Source of the DNA: Neobacillus driksii
GTDB taxonomy: Bacteria; Bacillota; Bacilli; Bacillales; Cytobacillaceae
Direction: 5' to 3'
NCBI RefSeq assembly: GCF_013409995.1
Contig: NZ_JACCBX010000005.1
Location: 124,001-188,000 of the forward strand
DNA: 64,000 nt
Part shown: positions 52,911 to 61,954 of the stretch, piece by piece
How positions within the stretch are numbered: position 1 is the first letter of the stretch
How the letters are laid out: each line of letters starts with the position of its first letter
The notes under the pieces: generated by a model
What the model saw: the letters and a program-made list of their open reading frames with translations, nothing else
Database searches by the model: none
What the model was told of the DNA's origin: nothing
Translations under genes and position numbers: made by a program

Positions 52911-53855
52911 TTACTTATAGGAAACAATTAATTGACAATCCCCATCAATACTAAATTCTTCTAAACCAACCGGAATAATAAAGTGCGTACCTTTGTTTAT
53001 TGTATAACGCTCCCCATTATGAACAAGGCTTCCTTCCCCATTAATCACACTCATCAATAAGTACTGATTATCATACGAGAAAGTAGATTTACCGCTAATA
53101 TCCCATTTATACACAGAGAAAAACTCAGATTCTACGAAAGTAGTAATGGTGACATTTTCCCTCTCCTCTACTTTTGGAGAAACACCGTTTTCCTGATGTG
53201 GTACATTAGTTACAGCAATCGCCTTTTCTAAGTGAAGTTCACGCAAGTTTCCATCTGCATCTCGACGGTCATAATCATATACCCTGTACGTCGTATCAGA
53301 GCTTTGCTGTGTTTCTAGCACGAGGGTCCCTTCACATAATGCATGGATCGTTCCACTTGGTACATAGAAAAAGTCACCGGGCTTAATTTTCACACGGCGT
53401 AACAGATCATTCCATTTACCTTCACTAATCTGTTCAATTAACTCTTCCTTTGACTGTGCATTATGGCCGAAGATCATGTCGGCATCTTCTTTACAATCAA
53501 TAATATACCAGCATTCCGTTTTTCCTAGCTCACCATTTTCATGAACCTTTGCATAGGTGTCCTCAGGATGAACCTGGACAGACAAATCCATATTGGCATC
53601 CAATATTTTGGTTAACAGGGGAAATACCTCTTCCTTAGGATTACCGAACAACTCTGGATGCTCCTTCCATAACTGATCCAACCCCATTCCCGCATAAGGG
53701 CCGTTCTCAGTCACAGATGGTCCATTTGGATGTGCCGAAATCGCCCAGCACTCTCCTGTATTTTCAGTTGGTATATCATATCCAAACTCTGTTTTCAAGG
53801 CTGTACCGCCCCAAATTCTCTCTTTAAAAACCGGCTTCAAAAATAAAGGTTGCAA
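52911..53855 (-). CDS. gmuF: Mannose-6-phosphate isomerase, GmuF type
   Basis: 314-residue class I isomerase converting mannose 6-phosphate to fructose 6-phosphate. Metal motifs are DLSVQVHPEDTYAK near 95, GKTECWYIID near 115 and YVPSGTIHALCEG near 170; catalytic-region SDTTYRVYDYDRRD follows. The sequence is closer to B. subtilis GmuF than to ManA, and nearly identical to 62001-62945. A much longer frame to 54002 exists, but GGAGGT stands eight bases before TTG 53855, the start of the family-conserved QPLFLKPVFKERIWGG. It follows the glycerate kinase gene by about 150 bases and would process mannose 6-phosphate released by MngB. Confidence 0.92.
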   Translation of the reverse strand: MQPLFLKPVFKERIWGGTALKTEFGYDIPTENTGECWAISAHPNGPSVTENGPYAGMGLDQLWKEHPELFGNPKEEVFPLLTKILDANMDLSVQVHPEDTYAKVHENGELGKTECWYIIDCKEDADMIFGHNAQSKEELIEQISEGKWNDLLRRVKIKPGDFFYVPSGTIHALCEGTLVLETQQSSDTTYRVYDYDRRDADGNLRELHLEKAIAVTNVPHQENGVSPKVEERENVTITTFVESEFFSVYKWDISGKSTFSYDNQYLLMSVINGEGSLVHNGERYTINKGTHFIIPVGLEEFSIDGDCQLIVSYK

Positions 53856-54004
53856 GAGTATTACCTCCAAATTCCGGTGACAGGCACCATTTTTAATTTG
53901 TTTTAATAAATGTTGGCGAAATAAAGGTGTTTTGGGTGATTTCATTATAATCACTATTTTGGAAGAAGAAGATAATAAAATCACGGAAATAACCTCGGGC
54001 ATAT

Positions 54005-55141
54005 CTACTTCATGATGAGAATTCTTCCGATTTGTTCTGCCGTTCTTTTCATATTATTTTTTGCAATTTCCGGTACCATGGCGGTTTTCAGTTCAACAGG
54101 GCCGGTCACAATCGTAAAGTAGGCACTAATACCTGATTCGTGTAAGGATGGGTTACCTTCAGAAATGTCACCTGCCAGTGCGATGACGGGAATTCTCTTC
54201 CTTTTTGCCAATTTAGCAATTCCTGCGGGTGCTTTACCCATAGAGGTTTGTCCATCGAGTTTTCCCTCGCCCGTAATGACGAGGTCAACTCCTTTGAGCT
54301 TCTCCTCGAAACGAGCTTGACCTAATATCAGATCTACACCTGATTCTAATTTAGCTCCCAAGAAACCGGCAAATGCCGCACCTAATCCGCCAGCTGCACC
54401 TGCACCTGGAATGTCTTGCAGGTTTAACCCGAATTGATTCAACACTACATCAGCAAAGTGCCTCAGACCTTCATCCAATTCCAAAACGATTTCTGGAGTG
54501 GCACCTTTTTGCGGACCGAATACATAGGCTGCACCATTTACTCCATGTAACGGGTTCGTGACATCACAGGCAACCCGAAAGTTCACGCTCTTTACACGTT
54601 CAGCAACCTTTTCTCCGTCTATTTTGACAATGTTATTAAGCTCCGCACCGCCAAACCCAACCATACCGCCTTCCTGATTATAAAACCGGTAACCAAGCGC
54701 CTGGAGCATTCCGACTCCCGCATCATTGGTCGCACTACCTCCAAGACCAACGATGATACCACTACAACCCTTGTCGATGGCATGTAAAATCATCTCGCCA
54801 ACACCGTATGAGGTTGTTATTCGTGGATTACGTTTCACCTTCGTTAATAAAGGTAATCCACAAGCTTCCGCCACCTCAATAACCGCAGTAACTCCATCTC
54901 CTAGTATCCCGTATTTAGCATGAACAGACTCCCCAATCGGTCCGGTTACAACGGTTTCCACAAACTTTCCATTTGTAGCGTACACCAATGCCTCTACCGT
55001 TCCTTCTCCGCCATCCGCAACCGGCACCGTTTTGACAATAAAATTTGAATTCGCTTGTAAAAACCCCTCTGCGATAGCCTTATTTGCTTCAACGGATGAA
55101 AGGCTTCCCTTTAAAGAATCCATGGCTACTAAAATATTCAT
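54005..55141 (-). CDS. glxK: Glycerate kinase (GlxK/GarK type)
   Basis: 378-residue kinase phosphorylating D-glycerate to phosphoglycerate. Family motifs: MDSLKGSLSS at the start, VPVADGGEGTVEAL near 41, IIVGLGGSATNDAGVGML near 128, VACDVTNPLHGVNGAAYVFG near 190, IPGAGAAGGLGAAF near 243 and VITGEGKLDGQT near 287. ATG 55141 follows GGAGGG. It is divergent from rpiR-mngA-mngB and adjacent to gmuF, so it handles the glycerate half of mannosylglycerate. Whether it makes 2- or 3-phosphoglycerate is not readable. Confidence 0.93.
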   Translation of the reverse strand: MNILVAMDSLKGSLSSVEANKAIAEGFLQANSNFIVKTVPVADGGEGTVEALVYATNGKFVETVVTGPIGESVHAKYGILGDGVTAVIEVAEACGLPLLTKVKRNPRITTSYGVGEMILHAIDKGCSGIIVGLGGSATNDAGVGMLQALGYRFYNQEGGMVGFGGAELNNIVKIDGEKVAERVKSVNFRVACDVTNPLHGVNGAAYVFGPQKGATPEIVLELDEGLRHFADVVLNQFGLNLQDIPGAGAAGGLGAAFAGFLGAKLESGVDLILGQARFEEKLKGVDLVITGEGKLDGQTSMGKAPAGIAKLAKRKRIPVIALAGDISEGNPSLHESGISAYFTIVTGPVELKTAMVPEIAKNNMKRTAEQIGRILIMK

Positions 55142-55164
55142 GATGAATCCCTCCTAAACCCTTA

Positions 55165-55192
55165 GTGAAATCTTCTATTTCTTTGCTATAAT
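55165..55192 (+). promoter_or_regulatory. Candidate SigA promoter of rpiR
   Basis: GTGAAA and TATAAT separated by 16 bases, 30 bases upstream of the rpiR start, in the 80-base divergent gap to the glycerate kinase gene. The -10 is perfect, the -35 weak. Confidence 0.5.
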
Positions 55193-55221
55193 AAAATGAC
55201 TGAAATCCTGGGGTGAACATG

Positions 55222-55950
55222 ATGCGATTTGAAGAACGCGTACATAAGTTTGAATATAAGTTAAATGATACAGATGACCAAATTGTTGAATATATCGAAA
55301 AAAACAGGCAGGACTTTGTCAACCAATCAATTCAAAGCGTTTCCGCCAGCCTGTACACAGTACCTAACACCATTACCCGACTTTCAAAAAAGCTCGGCTA
55401 TGATGGTTTTTCACACCTCAAAAGTAGTATTAAGGAAGAACTGGATTCGGCCAAAACTCCTGAAGAGGATAGTTCCTATTATTTTATCCAAAAGACATTT
55501 GACCTTATTGATATGGAACGAATCGAGACAGCTGCTAAGATGTTACACGAGTCAAAGCATGTCCTTTTCTTTGGTGTTGGCGACTCGGCTGACTTTTGTG
55601 ACATGATGGCCCGTAATCTACGAGTAGTAGGTAAAACATCGGAACATTATATCCATCGTCATGAAATGATTCATATGCTGGATCAAATGAATCAACACGA
55701 CGTTTTATTCCTGGTCAGCTTATCGGGTGAAACGCCACAAGTGCTCGAAATGGCTGAAAAAGCAAAACAAAGGGAGATTCCGATTATTTCATTGACCCAC
55801 TTTACTCGGAACTCACTGCAAGAAGCAGCCGCAATCAATCTCTATTGCTATGCCCCTAAAAAAACAAAGAACGGTTACAACATTACTGATCGGACACCAG
55901 TGATGGTTATAATACAGACATTATCGCAATTTTATTGGGACCATTTTTAA
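55222..55950 (+). CDS. RpiR/MurR-family regulator of the mng genes
   Basis: About 242 residues. N-terminal HTH_6 domain (about 10-75, SIQSVSASLYTVPNTITRLSKKLG) and a C-terminal SIS sugar-phosphate-binding domain (about 100-235, HVLFFGVGDSADFCDMMARN and FLVSLSGETPQVLEM). SIS-type regulators sense phosphosugars, fitting the mannosyl-phosphate intermediates of this pathway. E. coli uses a GntR-type MngR instead. GGGGTG precedes two ATGs; the second (55222) is better spaced. A palindrome right after the gene is a candidate operator for mngA. Confidence 0.87.
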   Translation: MRFEERVHKFEYKLNDTDDQIVEYIEKNRQDFVNQSIQSVSASLYTVPNTITRLSKKLGYDGFSHLKSSIKEELDSAKTPEEDSSYYFIQKTFDLIDMERIETAAKMLHESKHVLFFGVGDSADFCDMMARNLRVVGKTSEHYIHRHEMIHMLDQMNQHDVLFLVSLSGETPQVLEMAEKAKQREIPIISLTHFTRNSLQEAAAINLYCYAPKKTKNGYNITDRTPVMVIIQTLSQFYWDHF

Positions 55951-55953
55951 AAA

Positions 55954-55969
55954 TGTGTACATATACACA
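55954..55969. promoter_or_regulatory. Palindrome upstream of mngA, candidate RpiR operator
   Basis: TGTGTACATATACACA has perfect six-base arms. It lies four bases after the rpiR stop and upstream of mngA. The relic leader at 52316 retains the TACATATACACA part and a further TGTGTA. Confidence 0.5.
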
Positions 55970-56002
55970 TGAAACCGCTTTATATTTTTCTCTTTGTGTA
56001 AA

Positions 56003-56035
56003 AATAAGAAGAATCGATCTTCTTATTTTTTTTTT
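56003..56035 (+). terminator. Rho-independent terminator/attenuator between rpiR and mngA
   Basis: AATAAGAAG and CTTCTTATT form a 9-bp stem with a 7-base loop followed by a run of nine or more T. It ends 58 bases before mngA. It may end the rpiR message or act as a regulated attenuator for mngAB. Confidence 0.8.
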
Positions 56036-56056
56036 GTTACGATAAGACCATGAAAT

Positions 56057-56070
56057 TGAAAACACTTTCA
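56057..56070. promoter_or_regulatory. cre-like site just upstream of mngA
   Basis: TGAAAACACTTTCA fits the cre consensus at all fixed positions but one (position 8). It ends 22 bases before the mngA start, a typical roadblock or repression position. Confidence 0.45.
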
Positions 56071-56092
56071 CACCAACATGGAGGTAACTATT

Positions 56093-58033
56093 ATGCAACT
56101 ACAAGTTCTTACCTCACCAAGCTTAATTAGTACTAGAAAGGTCTTTGAATCAAAACAAGAAGCCATTCAGTACTTAGTAAACCAGCTCGGTGAAGCGGGT
56201 AAAATACATTCCGAAGAGAAATTTCTACAAGCCGTATTAGATAGAGAAAAACTATCACCAACTGGATTTGAAGGAGGACTGGCGATTCCCCATGGAAAAT
56301 CAACAACAGTTAAGGAAGCATCGTTTGCCGTTGCAACCCTGAAAAAACCGCTATCAGACTGGGAAAGTATTGATCCGAACAATCAAGTACAATTAATTAT
56401 CCTATTGGCAATTCCAGAGAATGAAGCGGGTTCTACCCACCTTCAATTACTTTCAGAATTTGTCACAAGATTATCAAACGAAGCTTATAAAAATAGACTT
56501 TTACATGCAAAAACAAATGCCGAGTTATATGATGCATTAGACAAAGTAGAAGCAGAAAAAGAATCAAAAGCGGCAAAAAGTTTGAATAAAACGGTTCTCG
56601 CGATTACAGCCTGTCCTGCAGGAATCGCCCATACGTATATGGCTGCAGAGGCCCTTATAAAAGCAGGTAAAGAATTAGGTGTCGAAGTATTTGTTGAAAA
56701 GCAAGGGGCAAACGGTATAGAGGATCGCCATACAACGACTTTATTGAAAAAAGCAGATGCGGTGATCTTTGCAAATGATGTAGCGATTAAAAATGAGGAA
56801 CGTTTCGCACACCTGCCAAAGGTGAAAACATCCGTCGCAGCTCCGCTTCGTAATGCAACAAGTTTAATCCATGAAGCATTGGATAAGGCTGAAAAGACTC
56901 CTAAGAAGCAATACAATCCAAATCAAGCTGCTGTAGCAGATGAAACAGGAGAAAAATCATTTAAAACAGAAATTAAAGACTCAATCCTAACAGGTATTTC
57001 TTATATTATCCCGGTTATCGTTGCCGGTGGTATGACATTAGCCGCAGCCGTTTTAATCTCACAGGCATTCGGTCTTCAAGAGGTATACGCGGAAGAAGGT
57101 TCATGGTTATGGTTATTAAGACAGCTTGGCGGCGGATTACTCGGACAGTTGATGGTACCAATTCTAGCAGCCTATATGGCCTACTCCATCGCGGATAAAC
57201 CAGCGCTTGGACCTGGTTTCGCAGCCGGTGTGGCAGCCAACTTAATTGGCTCAGGTTTCCTTGGCGGTATGCTTGGCGGTTTCTTAGCCGGTTTCTTCTT
57301 AAAGTTTTTAAAGAAAAAGATCCAGCCAAAGGGTACTTTTGCAGGATTCATTAGTTTTTGGGTTTACCCAGTTGTAGGAACTCTTGTTGTTGGTTCCATC
57401 ATGTTATTCGTAGTCGGTAAACCGCTTGCTGCGTTAAACCAAGGCTTAGTAGATTGGCTTGGGGGCTTATCAGGTGCAAACGCCATCCTTTTAGGTGCCA
57501 TCCTTGGTGCCATGGTTTCCTTTGACTTGGGAGGTCCAGTAAATAAAGCGGCTTACACGTTCTGTATCGGGGCAATGGCGAGCGGAAACATCGTTCCTTA
57601 CGCCGCTTTTGCTTCTGTTAAAATGGTTTCCGCCTTCTCTGTAACAGGCGCGACGATTATCGGTAAAAAATATTTTACAAAAGAAGAACAGGAAATTGGG
57701 AAACAAACATGGCTTCTTGGTTTAGCAGGTATCACAGAAGGCGCAATTCCATTCATGATTAACGACCCATTACGCGTAATTCCTTCCTTAATTGCAGGAT
57801 CGGCCGTAACAGGTGCAATTGTTGCTTATTTCAATATTGGGTTAAATGTTCCAGGTGCAGGTATTTTCTCCTTAGCGTTAGTACAAGGACAACCAATCCT
57901 TCTCGCTGCCAGCATTTGGTTTGGAGCAGCGATTATCGGAGCTCTTATATCAATGGTATTATTAATCGCCACTAGAAAAAGCAAGTTGAAAAAGGAAAAT
58001 AAAGAAGTAGCTGTAACAAAACAAGCGGCATAA
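56093..58033 (+). CDS. mngA: PTS 2-O-alpha-mannosyl-D-glycerate transporter EIIABC
   Basis: Fused permease of 646 residues importing mannosylglycerate and phosphorylating it to the 6-phosphomannosyl form. Domain order is IIA (1-150, phosphohistidine 67 in GGLAIPHGKSTT), IIB (165-270, phosphocysteine 174 in ITACPAGIAHTYMAAE) and IIC (about 295-640, YSIADKPALGPGFAAG, FDLGGPVNKAAYTFC, ITEGAIPFMINDPLRV). The order and long stretches such as VEKQGANGIE match E. coli MngA (HrsA), unlike ManP, which is BCA. GGAGGT is seven bases before ATG 56093. It is followed by mngB, which fixes the substrate with good confidence. Confidence 0.94.
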   Translation: MQLQVLTSPSLISTRKVFESKQEAIQYLVNQLGEAGKIHSEEKFLQAVLDREKLSPTGFEGGLAIPHGKSTTVKEASFAVATLKKPLSDWESIDPNNQVQLIILLAIPENEAGSTHLQLLSEFVTRLSNEAYKNRLLHAKTNAELYDALDKVEAEKESKAAKSLNKTVLAITACPAGIAHTYMAAEALIKAGKELGVEVFVEKQGANGIEDRHTTTLLKKADAVIFANDVAIKNEERFAHLPKVKTSVAAPLRNATSLIHEALDKAEKTPKKQYNPNQAAVADETGEKSFKTEIKDSILTGISYIIPVIVAGGMTLAAAVLISQAFGLQEVYAEEGSWLWLLRQLGGGLLGQLMVPILAAYMAYSIADKPALGPGFAAGVAANLIGSGFLGGMLGGFLAGFFLKFLKKKIQPKGTFAGFISFWVYPVVGTLVVGSIMLFVVGKPLAALNQGLVDWLGGLSGANAILLGAILGAMVSFDLGGPVNKAAYTFCIGAMASGNIVPYAAFASVKMVSAFSVTGATIIGKKYFTKEEQEIGKQTWLLGLAGITEGAIPFMINDPLRVIPSLIAGSAVTGAIVAYFNIGLNVPGAGIFSLALVQGQPILLAASIWFGAAIIGALISMVLLIATRKSKLKKENKEVAVTKQAA

Positions 58034-58051
58034 TCATTGAAAAAAAAATAC

Positions 58052-58079
58052 GGTACCTAGGGTAAATTCCTTAGGTACC
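58052..58079 (+). terminator. Stem-loop between mngA and mngB
   Basis: GGTACCTAGGG and CCTTAGGTACC pair (one G-T pair) around TAAATT. The tail TAAAATATTT is not a good T run, so processing or partial attenuation is more likely than termination. Confidence 0.5.
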
Positions 58080-58099
58080 TAAAATATTTGGAGGACATC

Positions 58100-60709
58100 A
58101 TGAAAAAAGTTCATATCATACCCCACATGCATTGGGACAGAGAGTGGTACTTTTCAACCGAAGAATCTCGGATTTTGTTAGTTAACAATATGGAAGAAAT
58201 CATGGAAATGCTTGAAAACAATCCAGATTATCCTTACTACGTATTGGACGGTCAAACTTCCATCCTTGAAGACTACTTTGCAGTAAAGCCAGAAAATAAA
58301 GAGCGTGTTCACAAGCTCGTCCAAGCAGGTAAACTTATCATTGGTCCATGGTATACCCAAACCGACGAAATGGTTGTTGGCGGAGAATCCATTGTTCGCA
58401 ACCTTTTATACGGACTAAAAGATACAGTGGAATTCGGCCAACCAATGATGATTGGTTACTTGCCGGACTCATTTGGTCAATCATCTCAAATGCCGCAAAT
58501 CTTAAATGGCTTTGACATTAAGTATTCGATTTTCTGGCGGGGTACTTCTGAACGTCATGGCACAAATAAAACGGAATTTTATTGGGAAAGTGATGATGGT
58601 TCTAAGGTTCTTGTTCAATTATTCCCATTAGGCTATGCCATTGGTAAGTACCTTCCTGAAGATGAAGAAAAACTACAGGAACGTATCAACAAATACTTTA
58701 CTGTTCTTGACCGCGGGGCAACAACTGAAAACATCATTCTTCCTAATGGTCACGACCAAATGCCGATTCAAAAGAACATTTTTACGATCATGGAAAAACT
58801 TCGTAAGTTATACCCGGATCGTGAATTTTTCCTAAGCAAATATGAAAATGTCTTTGCAGAACTAGAAAAGAACCAAACTTTACCGACGATTCAAGGTGAA
58901 TTTTTAGACGGAAAATACATGCGTGTTCATCGAAGCATCTATTCGACTCGTATGGATATTAAAGCAGCGAACGCTCGGATCGAAAATAAAATCACGAATA
59001 TCTTGGAACCATTGGCTTCCATTGCCTATTCTTTAGGCTTTGAATATCATCATGGTTTAATCGAGTTGATTTGGAAAGAAATCATGAAAAACCATGCTCA
59101 TGACAGTATCGGCTGCTGCTGCTCTGATAAAGTTCATCGTGAAATCATCAACCGTTTCTTCCTAGCAGAAGAAAAGACCGATCAATTGATTGAATTCTAT
59201 AAGCGAAAAATTACCGATTCCATCGACACTACTCGTGAAGAGGATCGATTAACAGCATTTAACCTGCTTCCTTATGAGCGTAAAGATGTGGTCACCACTA
59301 CTGTTATTACAAAACTAAATTCCTTTACACTTGAGGATGCAGATGGAAGTACCATTCCACTTGAAGTATTGAAAAAAGAAATCTTGGATCCAGGCTTGAT
59401 TGACCGTCAAATTGTTCACTACGGCAACTATGATCCATTTTTCCAATATACGATTCAATTACAAGATTCTATCCCAGCGATGGGTTATAAAACATACTTT
59501 GTTGTCAACGCAGAAAGCAATATGGGTAATACTCTGGTTGAAAAAGATTCCATTGAAACAGATTATTATGTTATATCTGTGAATCCTAATGGAACGTTGA
59601 AAATCTATGACAAACAGCTTGAAAAGGAGTTTGACCAAGTGCTCCGTTTAGAAAACGGCGGAGATGATGGTGACGAATATGACTTCTCACCACTTGCTGA
59701 TGAAACACTTATTTACAGTGACAATGTTGAAGCAGATGTAAAAATCACTCAAAATCGTTATGAAGGACAAATCGATATTCAAGTGAAGCTTGATGTACCT
59801 GGGGATTTAGAAAACCGTAAAAAGAATAAAGTGGATCGATTTGTTGAAGTTCACTGGAAAGTAAGAATCCCTAATCACCAGTCAATCATAAAGATTGATG
59901 CTGAAATCAATAACCATGCGAAGGATCATCGTCTTCGTACATTGATTCCGACCGGGATTGCTTCTTCCTTCTCAGTTTCAGACAACCAATTCGGTTTCAT
60001 TAAGCGCAATGTTTATGATTCAGCAATGGATTACTGGAAAGAAGAAAATTGGGATGAGCGCCCAGATTCCATTTATCCAATGCTTACATTCGTTGGTCTT
60101 TCTGATAATGAACATGGAGTTAGCGTTCTAACCAACAGCACACGCGAATTTGAAATCGTTGATGAAAAGTATGATACGATTGCGATTACTTTATTCCGCA
60201 GCGTCGGTGTATTAGGTAAAGAAGAAATGCTAAGACGACCAGGTCGTCCATCCGGTATTAAATTACCAACCCCAGACTCACAAATGCTTGGTAAATTGAA
60301 CTTAGAGTTTGCGATACTAACACATAAAAGCTCAACCACCAATGCAAATGTCGGCAGGGCCGCAAAGGAATATACAACACCGATTCAGATGTACAACAAA
60401 ATACCTTATAACGCAATGAAATTAAATCCTACTGGCATCAAAACACCAGTAAGTTTTAGTCTCCTAGAAGAAACAAGCAATAATACTGTTCTCAGCACAT
60501 TGAAAAAAGCAGAAAAAGAAGATCGATTCGTTCTTCGATTCTTCAACCCGACTGAAACAGAAATTAACGGATCATTTACTATCAACCGTTTCATCGATCA
60601 AGTACAAGAAGGAAACCTGAACGAAAAAGCAGTTACACCGTTGAAAATGGAAAACAACCAATTTACCGTTCCTGTAAAACATAATCAGGTAAAAACAGTA
60701 CTATTATAG
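58100..60709 (+). CDS. mngB: Mannosylglycerate hydrolase (GH38)
   Basis: 870-residue GH38 enzyme hydrolysing 2-O-(6-phospho-alpha-mannosyl)-D-glycerate to mannose 6-phosphate and glycerate. It parallels E. coli MngB over its full length: PHMHWDREWYF with the zinc residues at 9-13, EESRILLVNNMEEI, YVLDGQTSILEDYFAVKPEN, GYLPDSFGQSSQMP with the nucleophile near 120, LPNGHDQMP near 218, KNHAHDSIGCCCSDKVHREI near 335 and RRPGRPSGIKLP near 715. GGAGG precedes ATG 58100 at five bases. It shares an operon with mngA. Confidence 0.96.
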   Translation: MKKVHIIPHMHWDREWYFSTEESRILLVNNMEEIMEMLENNPDYPYYVLDGQTSILEDYFAVKPENKERVHKLVQAGKLIIGPWYTQTDEMVVGGESIVRNLLYGLKDTVEFGQPMMIGYLPDSFGQSSQMPQILNGFDIKYSIFWRGTSERHGTNKTEFYWESDDGSKVLVQLFPLGYAIGKYLPEDEEKLQERINKYFTVLDRGATTENIILPNGHDQMPIQKNIFTIMEKLRKLYPDREFFLSKYENVFAELEKNQTLPTIQGEFLDGKYMRVHRSIYSTRMDIKAANARIENKITNILEPLASIAYSLGFEYHHGLIELIWKEIMKNHAHDSIGCCCSDKVHREIINRFFLAEEKTDQLIEFYKRKITDSIDTTREEDRLTAFNLLPYERKDVVTTTVITKLNSFTLEDADGSTIPLEVLKKEILDPGLIDRQIVHYGNYDPFFQYTIQLQDSIPAMGYKTYFVVNAESNMGNTLVEKDSIETDYYVISVNPNGTLKIYDKQLEKEFDQVLRLENGGDDGDEYDFSPLADETLIYSDNVEADVKITQNRYEGQIDIQVKLDVPGDLENRKKNKVDRFVEVHWKVRIPNHQSIIKIDAEINNHAKDHRLRTLIPTGIASSFSVSDNQFGFIKRNVYDSAMDYWKEENWDERPDSIYPMLTFVGLSDNEHGVSVLTNSTREFEIVDEKYDTIAITLFRSVGVLGKEEMLRRPGRPSGIKLPTPDSQMLGKLNLEFAILTHKSSTTNANVGRAAKEYTTPIQMYNKIPYNAMKLNPTGIKTPVSFSLLEETSNNTVLSTLKKAEKEDRFVLRFFNPTETEINGSFTINRFIDQVQEGNLNEKAVTPLKMENNQFTVPVKHNQVKTVLL

Positions 60710-60710
60710 T

Positions 60711-60760
60711 AAAAAGGCGTGAGAGCTCCTCTAATTTAGGGATCTTTCACGCCTTTTTGG
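60711..60760 (+). terminator. Rho-independent terminator of mngAB
   Basis: AAAAAGGCGTGA and TCACGCCTTTTT form a 12-bp outer stem with an inner AGAGCTCCT/AGGGATCT pairing; the 3' arm ends in TTTTT. It starts directly after the mngB stop. Confidence 0.88.
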
Positions 60761-61301
60761 TATATTTGTACATCATTTATAGCTATTCCAGTAAAAAATT
60801 TTTTATAAAAATATCAGGAAAAATTTATTTTTATTTAAAAAAATCTAATACTTAACAGGTAATCCCAATGAGCGGCTCTCTTTTTTACCCAATCGGACAT
60901 ATATTTTGAATGAAATCGAATTTTGTAAAAAAACAGGCTCATAGTTTGCGATTTTTTTAAGGTTCTTTTAGAGAAAACTAGACAAGCAGTTCAAGAAACG
61001 CTTCCATGATCATCACTTCTTTTCCTAACAGGAAAGAAATCGACAACCACCCACCCTAACAATTTTCAGGGCAACTCCATTCTATAACTATTTAGCTATC
61101 AAACAACCTATCATTTTCGACAAAACTCGGGAGTGACGGGCATCGCTATTAAAAAAAATTACTTTTTACCCTGTTTGCCTCTCCACTCAATAATTTTTAT
61201 TGTATCGAGACAATTATCTGTTATTTTTGGGGGAATTTTTAACCGTTTATATTGTGGATTTTATCACCGTTTTTTACATAAGGATATGAACTAGAAAAGC
61301 A
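60761..61301. other. Intergenic region, AT-rich, with leader-like hairpin copy 2
   Basis: No gene is seen. At 60988-61073 it holds a copy of the element at 18386-18470: on the minus strand TGGTTGTCGATTTC, the hairpin TTTCCT-GTT-AGGAAA (61021-61035), GAAGTGATGATC and ATGGAAGCGTTTCTTGAACT, whose frame stops after nine codons. Two of six base pairs differ from copy 1 on both sides, keeping the stem. Confidence 0.5.
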
Positions 61302-61343
61302 AAAAAGCGTAAAGGACCTTAATAAAGCCCATTTACGCTTTTT
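61302..61343 (-). terminator. Terminator of the AAAGCGTAAA family, fused to the truncated DJ-1 gene
   Basis: AAAAAGCGTAAA and TTTACGCTTTTT form a perfect 12-bp stem. The stop codon of the truncated DJ-1 frame lies in the first arm, so the terminator was joined to the gene by recombination. Confidence 0.8.
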
Positions 61344-61680
61344 ATTTTACCCAGCCAGCATGGCATATTTGGCCAATTACCTTCTCACTTGCATTCATTT
61401 TTTGTATTAAGGATATTACGTTTGGAAATCGACGGATTTTATCTGGAGCCCATCCCCCTGGTACTAATATTGCATCAAAGTTATCCGCCTTAACATCGCC
61501 ATACGCGTATTCCGATTGGGCAGGTACTCCGTACTCCCCTATATATTCTTTTCCGGCCTCTTCCCCAGCTAGATGGACAATGGCTCCTTCTTCTCGAAGT
61601 CTATAAATCGGATACCAAAGTTCCAAGTCTTCAAACTCATAATGCTCCAGGCTAATAATTTTCGTTCCTTGTAGTCTCAT
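61342..61680 (-). pseudogene. Truncated copy of the DJ-1/PfpI gene at 28418
   Basis: 112 residues nearly identical to the first 110 residues of the 28418-28942 protein (MRLQGTKIISLEHYEFEDLE against MRLQGKKIISLVHHEFEDLE). The frame stops two codons after the cysteine elbow (ICHAGWVK), losing the last 60 residues and the rest of the fold. The break coincides with a repeated terminator. It is unlikely to be functional. Confidence 0.85.
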
Positions 61681-61725
61681 ATAATCCAATTCCCTTGTAG
61701 ATTTAAACTCAATCACTACAGTGAA

Positions 61726-61771
61726 GAATCAAAAAGAATCCACTAGTAACCCATGTGGATTCTTTTTGATT
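61726..61771 (-). terminator. Duplicate of the aldolase-operon terminator
   Basis: GAATCAAAAAGAATCCAC with its complement GTGGATTCTTTTTGATT; same element as 28982-29028 but with a perfect stem. Confidence 0.75.
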
Positions 61772-61793
61772 TTACAGTTGGTACTCAATCCTA

Positions 61794-61880
61794 TTAGTAC
61801 ATGCTGCCAGCTGGAACTGGCTCCTCCTGTTTACGGGAAGCTTTTTCATATAATTTTGCTTTTCCTACTGAATTAAAGAG
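61794..61880 (-). pseudogene. 3' stub of a duplicated class II aldolase gene
   Basis: 87 bases match the last codons of the aldolase at 29051 (KAKLYEKASRKQEEPVPAGS-type ending, TTCCTACTGAATTAAAGAG on the plus strand). The match ends sharply at 61880, where sequence resembling 34330-34400 (CAATTACAATTTTCTGA) begins. Everything between the aldolase end and the PTS regulator start has been deleted in this copy. Confidence 0.8.
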
Positions 61881-61954
61881 CAGCACGAAAGTGAGAGCGA
61901 ATAAACAATTACAATTTTCTGAGTTTTTCTGTGTCCCTATTAAAGTGCAGTGGC

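Noticed and set aside
52911..54002. Longer isomerase frame with an extra N-terminal 49 residues
   Set aside because: The extension is not conserved in the paralogue at 62001, and GGAGGT points to the TTG at 53855; the same reasoning removes the extension of the 62001 copy.
58052..58079. Hairpin between mngA and mngB as a full terminator separating two operons
   Set aside because: The T tail is poor and mngB has no clear promoter after it; co-transcription fits better.
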